A stretch of DNA of 64,000 nucleotides from Streptomyces acidiscabies (GTDB lineage Bacteria > Actinomycetota > Actinomycetes > Streptomycetales > Streptomycetaceae). This document shows positions 23,483 through 30,730 of this stretch, in pieces. Under the pieces are notes generated by a model. It was not told the origin of the DNA. It worked only from the letters and a program-made list of their open reading frames with translations, and made no database searches. Position 1 is the stretch's first letter. Each line of letters begins with the position of its first letter. The position numbers and the translations under genes are program-made. Location: contig NZ_JAGJBY010000002.1 of assembly GCF_020010905.1 (NCBI RefSeq), positions 4,030,001-4,094,000 on the forward strand, in the 5' to 3' direction.

Positions 23483-24292
23483 ATGCCGCGTACGGGCACC
23501 GGGCCTGATTTCATCGAAGCGCTGGCCCGAGGGCTGGAGGTCATCACCGCCTTCGCCCCCCAGCGACCCGACATGTCCCTCTCCGAGGTGGCGACCGCGA
23601 CCGGCCTCGCCCGCCCCACGGCCCGCCGCATCCTCCTCACCCTGGAGGAACTCGGCTACGTCCGCTCCTGCGACCGGGGCTACTCCCTCACCCCCCGCGT
23701 CCTGGACCTCGGCATGGCGTACGTCGGCTCGCTGGGCCTGTGGGACGTCGCCCGCCCGCACATGGAACGCCTGGTCGCGCGGACGAACGAGTCCTGCTCG
23801 GTCGCCCAGCTCGACGGTGGCGACATCGTGTACGTCGCGCGGGTCGCCGTACCGAAGATCGTCACCCTCTCCGTACGGATCGGCACCCGTTTCCCCGCCC
23901 TCCAGACCTCGCTCGGCAAGGTCCTGCTGGCCGCGCTGGAGCCGGAGCGGCTCGACAAGGCGCTCGCCGAGCCCACGCGCTCCGGGCTCACCCCCCTGTG
24001 GCGGCCCGACGCCGGCGAGCGGGACGCCGTACTGCGCGAGGTCCGCGCGCAGGGCTGGGCGCTGGCCGACGAGGACCTCGCGCTCGGCATCCGCTCGGTC
24101 GCCGTGCCGCTGCGGGACGGCGAGGGCAAGGTCGTCGCGGCGATCAACGTCAACGCGCACGCGGCCGAGACGTCCCTCGCCGACCTGCGGGACAGACATC
24201 TGCCGCTCCTGCTCCAGACCGCCGGGGACATCAGCGGCGACTTCGCCCGCCTGACGGCCGTGCCGCGTGCGGTGGCCGCCGTCCAGAGCTGA
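23483..24292 (+). CDS. IclR family transcriptional regulator (PcaU/PcaR-like)
   Basis: 269 residues. The N-terminal winged helix reads ALARGLEVITAF, SLSEVATATGLARPTARRIL and YSLTPRVLDLGMAYV. The effector domain has SCSVAQLDGGDIVYVARV, the TSLGKVLLAAL signature, and LALGIRSVAVPLRDG. The PcaU-like subgroup controls aromatic or organic-acid degradation. GAGGGGCGGCAG before the ATG is a good ribosome site. It lies between the divergent VOC gene and a co-oriented CoA-transferase/lyase operon; both flanks carry the same operator. Confidence 0.93.
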   Translation: MPRTGTGPDFIEALARGLEVITAFAPQRPDMSLSEVATATGLARPTARRILLTLEELGYVRSCDRGYSLTPRVLDLGMAYVGSLGLWDVARPHMERLVARTNESCSVAQLDGGDIVYVARVAVPKIVTLSVRIGTRFPALQTSLGKVLLAALEPERLDKALAEPTRSGLTPLWRPDAGERDAVLREVRAQGWALADEDLALGIRSVAVPLRDGEGKVVAAINVNAHAAETSLADLRDRHLPLLLQTAGDISGDFARLTAVPRAVAAVQS

Positions 24293-24349
24293 CCGGCCCG
24301 CAAGGGGGCTCGCCGTGAAGGGGCCCGGCGTGCCACAATCCCAAGTCAA

Positions 24350-24373
24350 CGGACAGATGTCCGCTGTGCGGTC
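24350..24373 (+). promoter_or_regulatory. IclR-type tripartite operator, site 2
   Basis: CGGACAGATGTCCG followed by CTGTGCGGTC, 14 bases before the CoA-transferase ATG. It differs from site 1 (23317-23340) only in the central bases of the palindrome. A matching pair on both sides of an iclR gene is strong evidence that this regulator controls the VOC gene and the CoA-transferase operon. Confidence 0.75.
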
Positions 24374-24387
24374 GGAGGGAAGGTTCC

Positions 24388-25572
24388 ATGGAGATACCGA
24401 CACCGTCGGGCCAGAGCGGCGGCCCCCTGTCGGGGCTGCTGGTCGCCGACTTCTCCCGGGTGCTGGCGGGCCCGTACGCCACCATGCTGCTCGCCGACCT
24501 CGGCGCCGAGGTGATCAAGGTCGAGGCGCCCGCCGGGGACGAGACCCGCAGCTGGATGCCGCCCACGCGCGGCACGACCTCGACGTACTACCTCGGCATC
24601 AACCGGGGCAAGCGCTCCCTCGCACTCGACCTGCGCACCGACCAGGACGCCGAGGCGGCCCGTGAACTCGCCCGCCGTGCCGACGTGCTGATCGAGAACT
24701 TCAAGCCCGGCACCCTCGCCAAGTACGGCCTGGACTTCGGCGCCGTCAGCGCCGCCAACCCCGGCGTCGTCTACGCGTCCATCACCGGCTTCGGGCCCGG
24801 CGCGGGCTCCCACGTCCCCGGGTACGACCTGATGGTCCAGGCGATCTCCGGACTGATGAGCCTCACCGGCGACCCCGAGGGGGAGCCGTTCCGCGCCGGG
24901 ATCTCCGTGTTCGACGTGATGGCCGGGAACCACGCCGCGATCGGCATCCTCGCCGCGCTGCGCCACCGCGACGCGACCGGCGCGGGCCAGCACGTCGAGG
25001 TCAACCTCCTCTCCTCGGCCCTGTCCGGGCTGGTCAACCACAGTTCCGCGTACGTCGCCGGCGGCACCGTGCCCTACCGGATGGGCAACGCGCACCCCAG
25101 CGTCTTCCCGTACGAACCCTTCCCCACCGCCGACCGCGATCTGATCGTCGCCGCCGCCAACGACGGCCAGTTCCGGCGCCTGTGCGACGTCCTCGGCATC
25201 CCCGAGACCGCCGACGACCCCCGCTTCGCCCACAACAAGGACCGCACCGCGCGCCGCGAGGAACTCCGCCCGCTGCTCGTCGAACGGCTCGCCACGCGCG
25301 GCGCGACCGAGTGGTTCGAGGCGCTCGTCGCGGCCGGGGTGCCCGCCGCGCCGATCAACACCATCGACGGGGGGTTCGCGATGGCGGAACGCTTCGGGCT
25401 CGACCCGATCGTGGAGGTGGGGGAGGGAGAGCGGGCGGTGCCCATGGCACGGCACCCCATCAGCTTCTCGACGACACCGGCCCGGTACGAGCTGCCGCCG
25501 CCGGAACTGGACGAGCACGGGCCGGAGTTGAGGAAGTGGCTGGCGGGGCCGGAAGGGGAGAGCCGTGACTGA
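24388..25572 (+). CDS. class III CoA-transferase (CaiB/BaiF family)
   Basis: 394 residues. ADFSRVLAGPYATMLLADLG and EVIKVEAPAGDETR open the family; the catalytic Asp is in VPGYDLMVQAISGLMSLTG near residue 149, and the C-terminal VPAAPINTIDG is conserved. It moves CoA between carboxylic acids (for example succinyl or acetyl donor to a dicarboxylate). Its end overlaps the lyase gene, giving an operon CoA-transferase, citryl-CoA lyase, hydrolase. This supports a route in which an acid is activated and then split by the lyase. Confidence 0.95.
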   Translation: MEIPTPSGQSGGPLSGLLVADFSRVLAGPYATMLLADLGAEVIKVEAPAGDETRSWMPPTRGTTSTYYLGINRGKRSLALDLRTDQDAEAARELARRADVLIENFKPGTLAKYGLDFGAVSAANPGVVYASITGFGPGAGSHVPGYDLMVQAISGLMSLTGDPEGEPFRAGISVFDVMAGNHAAIGILAALRHRDATGAGQHVEVNLLSSALSGLVNHSSAYVAGGTVPYRMGNAHPSVFPYEPFPTADRDLIVAAANDGQFRRLCDVLGIPETADDPRFAHNKDRTARREELRPLLVERLATRGATEWFEALVAAGVPAAPINTIDGGFAMAERFGLDPIVEVGEGERAVPMARHPISFSTTPARYELPPPELDEHGPELRKWLAGPEGESRD

Positions 25573-26395
25573 CGCAACGCCCGCACCTCACCTCACGGCA
25601 CCCACCTACCCCACCGCCCTGGGCGCCTCCTCCCGCACCTCCATCACCCTTCTCGGTGAAAACCTCGCCGACGACATCATGGGCACCGTCGGCTTCGGCG
25701 AGCTCGCCTACCGTCTCGCCACCCAGCGCCGCCCCACGCCCGGCCAGACCCGCGTCTTCGAAGCCGTCCTCGCCGCCCTCGCCGACCACGGTTTCACCCC
25801 CACCGCGATCGTCACCCGCCTCACCTACCTCTCCGCCCCGGACTCGATCCAAGGCGCCCTGGCGGCAGGCCTGTTGGGCGGCGGCTCGCGCTTCCTCGGC
25901 GTCACCGAGGACACCGGCGCCTTCCTGCACGACGTCCTGGAACGCCACGAAGGCGACCTCCCGTGGACCGAGGACGAGTGGGACGCGCTGGCCCTGGACA
26001 CCGTACGCGCGCAGAAAGCGGCGGGCCGCTTCGTCCCCGGCCTGGGCCACCACGTCCACAAGGACGGCGACCCCCGCACCCCCCGCCTGATGCAGATCGC
26101 CGAGGAGGAAGGCCAGTTCGGCCCCCACCTGGCCCTCTTCGCCGCGATCGGCCGCACCCACCCCCAGATCCTCGGCAAGACCCTCCCCCTGAACGGCGCC
26201 GGAGTCTGCGGAGCCGCCCTGGCCGACCTCGACCTCCCCATCCAACTCCTGCGCGGCTTCGCCCTGCTGGCCCGCACAGCGGGACTCATCGGCCAGCTCG
26301 CCGAGGAGATGCGCACCCCCGTGGCGAACGACATCTTCCTCTCGGTGGACCTCAACAACCGCCCCGTGCCCCCCGCTCCGGGAGACCACCCGTGA
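25565..26395 (+). CDS. citryl-CoA lyase-like enzyme (citrate synthase family)
   Basis: 276 residues, shorter than citrate synthase (about 370-430). The fold is recognisable: SRTSITLLGENLADDIMG, a DHGFTPTAIVTRLTYLSAPD segment with one catalytic His, VPGLGHHVHKDGDPRTPRL with the second His and KDGDPR, then LPLNGAGVCGAALADL. This short form corresponds to CitE-independent citryl-CoA lyase or related C-C lyases such as 2-methylcitrate or malyl-CoA types. It acts with the upstream CoA-transferase. Its start overlaps the CoA-transferase end and its stop overlaps the hydrolase start. Confidence 0.85.
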   Translation: MTDATPAPHLTAPTYPTALGASSRTSITLLGENLADDIMGTVGFGELAYRLATQRRPTPGQTRVFEAVLAALADHGFTPTAIVTRLTYLSAPDSIQGALAAGLLGGGSRFLGVTEDTGAFLHDVLERHEGDLPWTEDEWDALALDTVRAQKAAGRFVPGLGHHVHKDGDPRTPRLMQIAEEEGQFGPHLALFAAIGRTHPQILGKTLPLNGAGVCGAALADLDLPIQLLRGFALLARTAGLIGQLAEEMRTPVANDIFLSVDLNNRPVPPAPGDHP

Positions 26396-27072
26396 CGCCG
26401 TACGTCCTGTTCGTGCACGGCGCCCACCACGGCGCCTGGTGCTGGGACGAGGTGAGGACCCGCCTCGCCCCGACGGCCGTACGCACAGCGGCGGTAGACC
26501 TCCCCCTGACGTCCTTCGAGGACGACACGCAGGCCGTCCGCACCGCCGTACGCGAAGGAACCCTGTACGGCCCTGTCCTCCTGGTCGCCCACAGCTACGG
26601 CGGCCTCCCGGTCTCGGCGGCCGGCCACGAGGCGGACCGCCTGGTGTACATCGCGGCGCGCATGCCCCAACCGGGCGAGTCCCCTGCGGAGTTGACCCCC
26701 CGCTGGAACGACCCGGCGTTCCGCGCGGCGGTCCAGGAGTCACCCGACGGCACGATCACCCTCCTCCCGCAGGCCCGCGAAGCCCTCTACTCCGGCACCC
26801 CCGCCGCGTACGCCGACAGGGCGGCAACCCGCTGGCGCCCGATGCGAAGCCGCGTCCCCCACAAGCCCGTCGACAACCCGGCCTGGCTCTCGGTCCCCAG
26901 CGCCTACATCATCTGCGCCGAGGACCGGACCGTACGCCCCGAAGCCCAACGAGAATGCGCCACCCACGCCTGCACCCACCTCGAACTCCCCTGCGACCAC
27001 GCCCCGTTCTACTCCGCACCGGACGAACTGGCCCGCTTCCTGGGAGGACAGGCGGCACTGATCGGCGGCTGA
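26392..27072 (+). CDS. alpha/beta hydrolase
   Basis: 226 residues from GTG 26392, which overlaps the lyase stop (GTGA). YVLFVHGAHHGAWCWDEVRT is the oxyanion loop region, VAHSYGGLPVSAAG holds the nucleophile Ser (G-x-S-x-G type, AHSYGG) near residue 68, and the triad ends with Asp (CAEDRTV) and His (PCDHAPF). It resembles methyl-esterase/EstC-like plant and bacterial hydrolases. Being third in the operon, it probably hydrolyses an ester or lactone formed in the same pathway. Confidence 0.88.
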   Translation: MTPYVLFVHGAHHGAWCWDEVRTRLAPTAVRTAAVDLPLTSFEDDTQAVRTAVREGTLYGPVLLVAHSYGGLPVSAAGHEADRLVYIAARMPQPGESPAELTPRWNDPAFRAAVQESPDGTITLLPQAREALYSGTPAAYADRAATRWRPMRSRVPHKPVDNPAWLSVPSAYIICAEDRTVRPEAQRECATHACTHLELPCDHAPFYSAPDELARFLGGQAALIGG

Positions 27073-27081
27073 AGCGCAGTC

Positions 27082-27690
27082 CTACCGCTGCCGCGCCACC
27101 CACTCCCCGAAGGCCACCTCACCGAGCCGCGCGTCCGGCCCCGGAAGCAGCGTCGTCTCCCCCAGCGCGGTGCCGAAGTACCGCGCGTCCGGGGACGTGA
27201 CGACCGTGCGGGGATCGCCCTGCGCCGCGAGCGCCTCACGGACCAGCTCGTCGAGCCGGAACACAGCAGGGCCCGCGACCTCGACGTGAGCGTTCACGGG
27301 AGCGTTCACGGCGGTGCGGGCGACGGCCGCCGCGACGTCGTCCGAGGCGACCGGCTGGATGCCCACCGGGGCCAGCCGGACCGTATCGCCGTCCGTCGCC
27401 TCGGCGGCGATCGCGTTCACGAACTCGAAGAACTGCGTCGCGCGGACGATCGAGTACGACGCACCCGACTCCCTGATCAGCTCCTCCTGCGCCTGCTTGG
27501 CACGGAAGTAGCCGCTCTCCTGGAGCCGCCCGGTCCTCGAACGACGGCGAGTTCGACACGTCGACCACGACGGACGCGCCCCGGCCAGGCCCTCCCTGGT
27601 CAGCGTGTCCACCCCGTGCCCGGCGAGGCGGCGAGCGCCTCGTGCCCGTGCTCGCCCAGCCTCGCGACCACCTTTGAGCCGATGAGCCCG
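27082..27690 (-). pseudogene. decayed NmrA-like NAD(P)-binding protein next to ECF41 sigma
   Basis: Pieces of an NmrA/SDR-like protein lie in three frames: SGLIGSKVVARLGEHGHEAL (start lost; it begins right after the sigma stop), then VDTLTREGLAGA, then VVVDVSNSPSFED, then a long C-terminal piece from LQESGYFRAKQAQEELIR to FGEWVARQR. At least three shifts and a missing start make it non-functional. ECF41 sigma genes commonly neighbour a carboxymuconolactone decarboxylase, oxidoreductase or epimerase; this is the oxidoreductase/epimerase type. Confidence 0.75.
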
Positions 27691-28572
27691 CTACAGCGAC
27701 GCCATGTACGGCGCCAGCTTCTCCGGGCTCATCACCCACAGGAGCCGCTCCACGCCGCGCGCGGACACGTCGGCGCACACCAGCACCTTCGCGGACCCGC
27801 CCTCCGACACGAGAGCCGCCGGGCGGCCGTTCGCCTCCACCCAGCGGACCTCCGTACCCGGCCAGAACCGCGGCGCGAAGGCGGCCAGGTACCGCGAGAC
27901 GTGCACGAGCCCGACGACCGGGATCCTCGACGCGCCGCGCATACCGTTGCCGTCGGTGTAACTGACCACGTCCTGCGTCAGCACCTCCTCCAGTACCGCC
28001 AGGTCACCGGCCCGCGCCGCCGCGAGGAACACCTCAAGGAGCCGCCGGTGCTCGGCCCGTCCGACGGGCTCCCGGCGTTCGGCGGCCAGGTGCTTGCGCG
28101 CCCGCGTCACGAGCTGGCGCGCGTTCGCCTCACTGGTCTCCAGGATCTCCGAGACCCGCCGGTACGGATAGTCGAACGCCTCCCGCAGCACATAGGCGGC
28201 CCGCTCCACCGGGTTCAGCTTCTCCAGCAGGAACAGCACCGCGAGATCCAGCGCCTCCGCCCGCTCCGCCCCCACCTGCGGATCGGCCCCCGTGTTCACC
28301 GGCTCCGGGAGCCAGGTCCCGACGTACGACTCACGCCGTACCCGCGCGGACTGCGCGACATTGATCGCGAGCCGGGTGGTCACCGTGGTCAGGAACGCGG
28401 CCGGCTCCGCGACCTCGGACCGCCGCACCCCCTGCCACCGCACCCACGCCTCCTGCACGACGTCCTCGGCCTCCACCGTGCTCCCCAGCACCCGGTAGGC
28501 GATCCCGAAGAGCCGCCCCCGCACTGCGACGAATTCCTTCGCCGCCACATCCAGATCGTCCCCGACACTCAT
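27691..28572 (-). CDS. ECF41-type RNA polymerase sigma factor (SigJ-like)
   Basis: 293 residues. Region 2: FGIAYRVLGSTVEAEDVVQE and WVRWQG. Region 4: VERAAYVLREAFDYPYRRVS, ILETSEANARQLVTRARKHL. Between them lies the ECF41 linker WLPEPV. The extra C-terminal domain (about 180-293, SnoaL-like) has YTDGNGMRGASRIPVVGLVH and is needed to tune sigma activity in this group, so no separate anti-sigma factor is expected. Its usual oxidoreductase partner is the pseudogene just downstream, which may leave this regulator without its normal target. Confidence 0.92.
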   Translation of the reverse strand: MSVGDDLDVAAKEFVAVRGRLFGIAYRVLGSTVEAEDVVQEAWVRWQGVRRSEVAEPAAFLTTVTTRLAINVAQSARVRRESYVGTWLPEPVNTGADPQVGAERAEALDLAVLFLLEKLNPVERAAYVLREAFDYPYRRVSEILETSEANARQLVTRARKHLAAERREPVGRAEHRRLLEVFLAAARAGDLAVLEEVLTQDVVSYTDGNGMRGASRIPVVGLVHVSRYLAAFAPRFWPGTEVRWVEANGRPAALVSEGGSAKVLVCADVSARGVERLLWVMSPEKLAPYMASL

Positions 28573-28638
28573 CCAAGCCCCTCCTGCCCCGACCGAACGG
28601 ACACCAGCGTGCCACGCCGTGAACTGACGACAGGCGGG

Positions 28639-29130
28639 TCACACGTACTGGAAATAACGGTCCCACCAGGCCAGTGGCAGGTCCTCCCCGTCCGGTGTCT
28701 CCCCGGGGAGGGAGCCGTCCTCAAGGGGCGAGGGCCCGTCGTACGGCTCCAGCAGCAGTTCGACGGGCACGTACACACACCCGAGTTCCGTACAGAGTAC
28801 GTCGAGCCAGGTCACGAACGTTTCGCTCAAGCCCTGCTCGCAGCCCGGCACACCCCGGTCCCGGCCGGTGCCGGCGGTGACGAAGGGGCCGAAGTTGCTC
28901 ATCAGGACCCACAGGGGCCGGTCCGTGCCGGGGACCGAGACAACCCCGTGGTAGCTCGCGTCCTGCCCCAGGCCGGTCACCACGGCCGGGCCGAACCGCT
29001 CTTCCAGGGCCGCGCCGAGCCGTTCGAAACGGTGCCGGGCGGCGGGCAGGTCGTGATCCGCGGGAAGCTCCAGGTGCGTGGGGTCGTCCAGTTCGCGCAG
29101 GAGCGTCCGCAGCTGGGCGGGGGACTTCAT
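28639..29130 (-). CDS. hypothetical protein
   Basis: 163 residues, cytoplasmic, acidic. No family recognised. Notable segments are LELPADHDLPAARHRFERLG, VVTGLGQDASYHGVV, a WVLMSNFGPFVTAG stretch and WWDRYFQYV at the end. The ATG overlaps the stop of the XRE-cupin regulator by 4 bases, so the regulator and this protein are co-translated, and its function is probably tied to the signal sensed by that regulator. Confidence 0.7.
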   Translation of the reverse strand: MKSPAQLRTLLRELDDPTHLELPADHDLPAARHRFERLGAALEERFGPAVVTGLGQDASYHGVVSVPGTDRPLWVLMSNFGPFVTAGTGRDRGVPGCEQGLSETFVTWLDVLCTELGCVYVPVELLLEPYDGPSPLEDGSLPGETPDGEDLPLAWWDRYFQYV

Positions 29131-29741
29131 GCCGACCCGCCCTTCAGCACCGTCGGGCTGATCTGCCGTACCTGCGGCAACGTCGTGACCATGTGGGCGA
29201 CGACCCGGTCCGTCATACAGATGTGCCGGTGCGGGATGTCGCCGGGGAAGCGCGCGAAGTCCCCGGCCGCGAGGTCGACCGGCTCGGTGAGCGGGCCCGT
29301 GCGGAGTCTGCCGGTGATGACGTAGACGTGGTGGAGCGTGCCGGGGGCGTGCGGGGCGATGGGCTCGGGCTGGCCCGCCCCGCGTTCGAGGCGCAGGACC
29401 AGGGTGCGGACGTACCCGGAGCCGTACACCTCGTCGAGGAGCCGTTCCGACCAGTTGCCGGCGGTCGTCCAGCCGCCCTCGTCGTGACGCTGGACGTACA
29501 CGGGCGTGCCCCACTCGGTGAGGAGGCGGCGGGCCGGGACGTCGAGGGCGGCGCCGAGGAGGGAGAGCGTCTCGACCGTGGGGTTGCCGGAGCCCTGCTC
29601 GATCTTCGAGAGCGTCTGCTTCGAGAGGCCGGAGCGGCGGGCCAACTCCCCCAGGGACATGGCGCGTTCGAGCCGGAACCGGCGTACGTTGCGGGCGACG
29701 AGTTCGTTCTCGTGCTTGAGGCCGTCACTTTTAATGTGCAT
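29127..29741 (-). CDS. XRE family regulator with cupin sensor domain
   Basis: 204 residues. The helix-turn-helix is MSLGELARRSGLSKQTLSKI followed by EQGSGNPTVETLSLLGAALD. The C-terminal cupin (about 95-190) has HHVYVITGRL and DIPHRHICM with metal-binding His residues. These proteins sense a small ligand or redox state. GTCAA-TG-TTGAC (29745-29756) just upstream of the start is an inverted repeat likely to serve as its operator. It is divergent from an IclR gene, 108 bases away. Confidence 0.9.
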   Translation of the reverse strand: MHIKSDGLKHENELVARNVRRFRLERAMSLGELARRSGLSKQTLSKIEQGSGNPTVETLSLLGAALDVPARRLLTEWGTPVYVQRHDEGGWTTAGNWSERLLDEVYGSGYVRTLVLRLERGAGQPEPIAPHAPGTLHHVYVITGRLRTGPLTEPVDLAAGDFARFPGDIPHRHICMTDRVVAHMVTTLPQVRQISPTVLKGGSA

Positions 29742-29849
29742 GGTGTCAATGTTGACGGACGGGAGCCCGACTGGACATGCTTGTCACGTAAAGCATTCCG
29801 AATGGTGCAATGAAATTGACGCCATCCCTCGAAGCCGGGGTGAACCGCC

Positions 29850-30635
29850 ATGACCACCGCTCCCGATCTGCGCGACGACCGGGCCGCCGTCGACAAGGCC
29901 ATCAGCCTCCTCACCGCCTTCGGCGACCGGGGCAGCAGCGGCGTCGGCGTGAGCGAACTCGCGCGCCGCGCACAGCTCAGCAAGTCCACCGCGTTCCGCC
30001 TGCTGGGCACCCTGGAGCGCAACGGCGTCGTGGAGCGCGTCGGCACGGACTACCGCCTCGGCGAGCGCCTGCACCAGCTCGGCCGCTCGGTCTACGCCCC
30101 GGACCACGAGCACGTCCACGACCTCCTCCTCCCGCACCTGACGGACCTGTACGAACTCACCCGCCACACCTCGCACTTGGCGGTCCTGCACGGCACGGAC
30201 GTCGTCTACCTCGCCAAGCTGTACGGCCACCGCCCGGCCCCCGTCCCCTCGCGGGTCGGCGGCCGGCTCCCCGCGCACGCGACCGCCGTCGGCAAGGTCA
30301 TGCTCGCCTACGACGCGGAGGCCGCAGCCCGGGCCACCGTCACCCCCCTGCACCGCTTCACCACCCGCACGATCACCGACCCCACGGCCCTGTGCGCCGA
30401 ACTCGACCGCGTCCGCCGCACCGGCATCGCCTACGACGACGAGGAGAGCCGCCCCGGCCTCAGCTGCGTCGCCGCCCCCGTCCTGGACCGCGCGGGCCGC
30501 CTGGTCGCGGCCCTGTCCATCGCCGGCCGACGGGGCCACATCGACACCGTACGGCTGGGCGCGGACGTACGCCGGATCGCGGCGGCGGCGTCGCGGACGT
30601 GGGCGGGACACGGGCGTACGGCGGCACGCGCCTGA
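29850..30635 (+). CDS. IclR family transcriptional regulator
   Basis: 261 residues. AVDKAISLLTAFGDRGSSGV, VSELARRAQLSKSTAFRLLG and the wing (YRLGERLHQLGRSV) form the DNA-binding domain. The sensor domain includes HLAVLHGTDVVYLAKL, ATAVGKVMLAYD, and SCVAAPVLDRAG. It precedes the reductase gene at 30731 on the same strand and may regulate it. A CATTCCGAATG palindrome at 29792-29802 lies upstream and could be its operator. Confidence 0.93.
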   Translation: MTTAPDLRDDRAAVDKAISLLTAFGDRGSSGVGVSELARRAQLSKSTAFRLLGTLERNGVVERVGTDYRLGERLHQLGRSVYAPDHEHVHDLLLPHLTDLYELTRHTSHLAVLHGTDVVYLAKLYGHRPAPVPSRVGGRLPAHATAVGKVMLAYDAEAAARATVTPLHRFTTRTITDPTALCAELDRVRRTGIAYDDEESRPGLSCVAAPVLDRAGRLVAALSIAGRRGHIDTVRLGADVRRIAAAASRTWAGHGRTAARA

Positions 30636-30662
30636 GCCCGGCACTCCCGCGGCGAACTCTTT

Positions 30663-30680
30663 TGCAACTAGTTGCATAAT
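30663..30680 (+). promoter_or_regulatory. PadR-type operator and -10 of the reductase operon
   Basis: TGCAACTAGTTGCA (30663-30676) is a perfect 14-bp palindrome that overlaps CATAAT (30675-30680), a probable -10. Its core CAACTAGTTG is the same as in the promoter of the first PadR gene (6393-6404). The PadR at 32775 lies next to the reductase and is the likely ligand. Confidence 0.7.
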
Positions 30681-30730
30681 GACGTCCGGCCCTCTACAAC
30701 GGAAGGGCACACCCCCCGGAGGAGGACGCC

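Noticed and set aside
24346..25518. Long minus-strand frame across the CoA-transferase
   Set aside because: It is a shadow of a gene with strong family motifs and an operon overlap.
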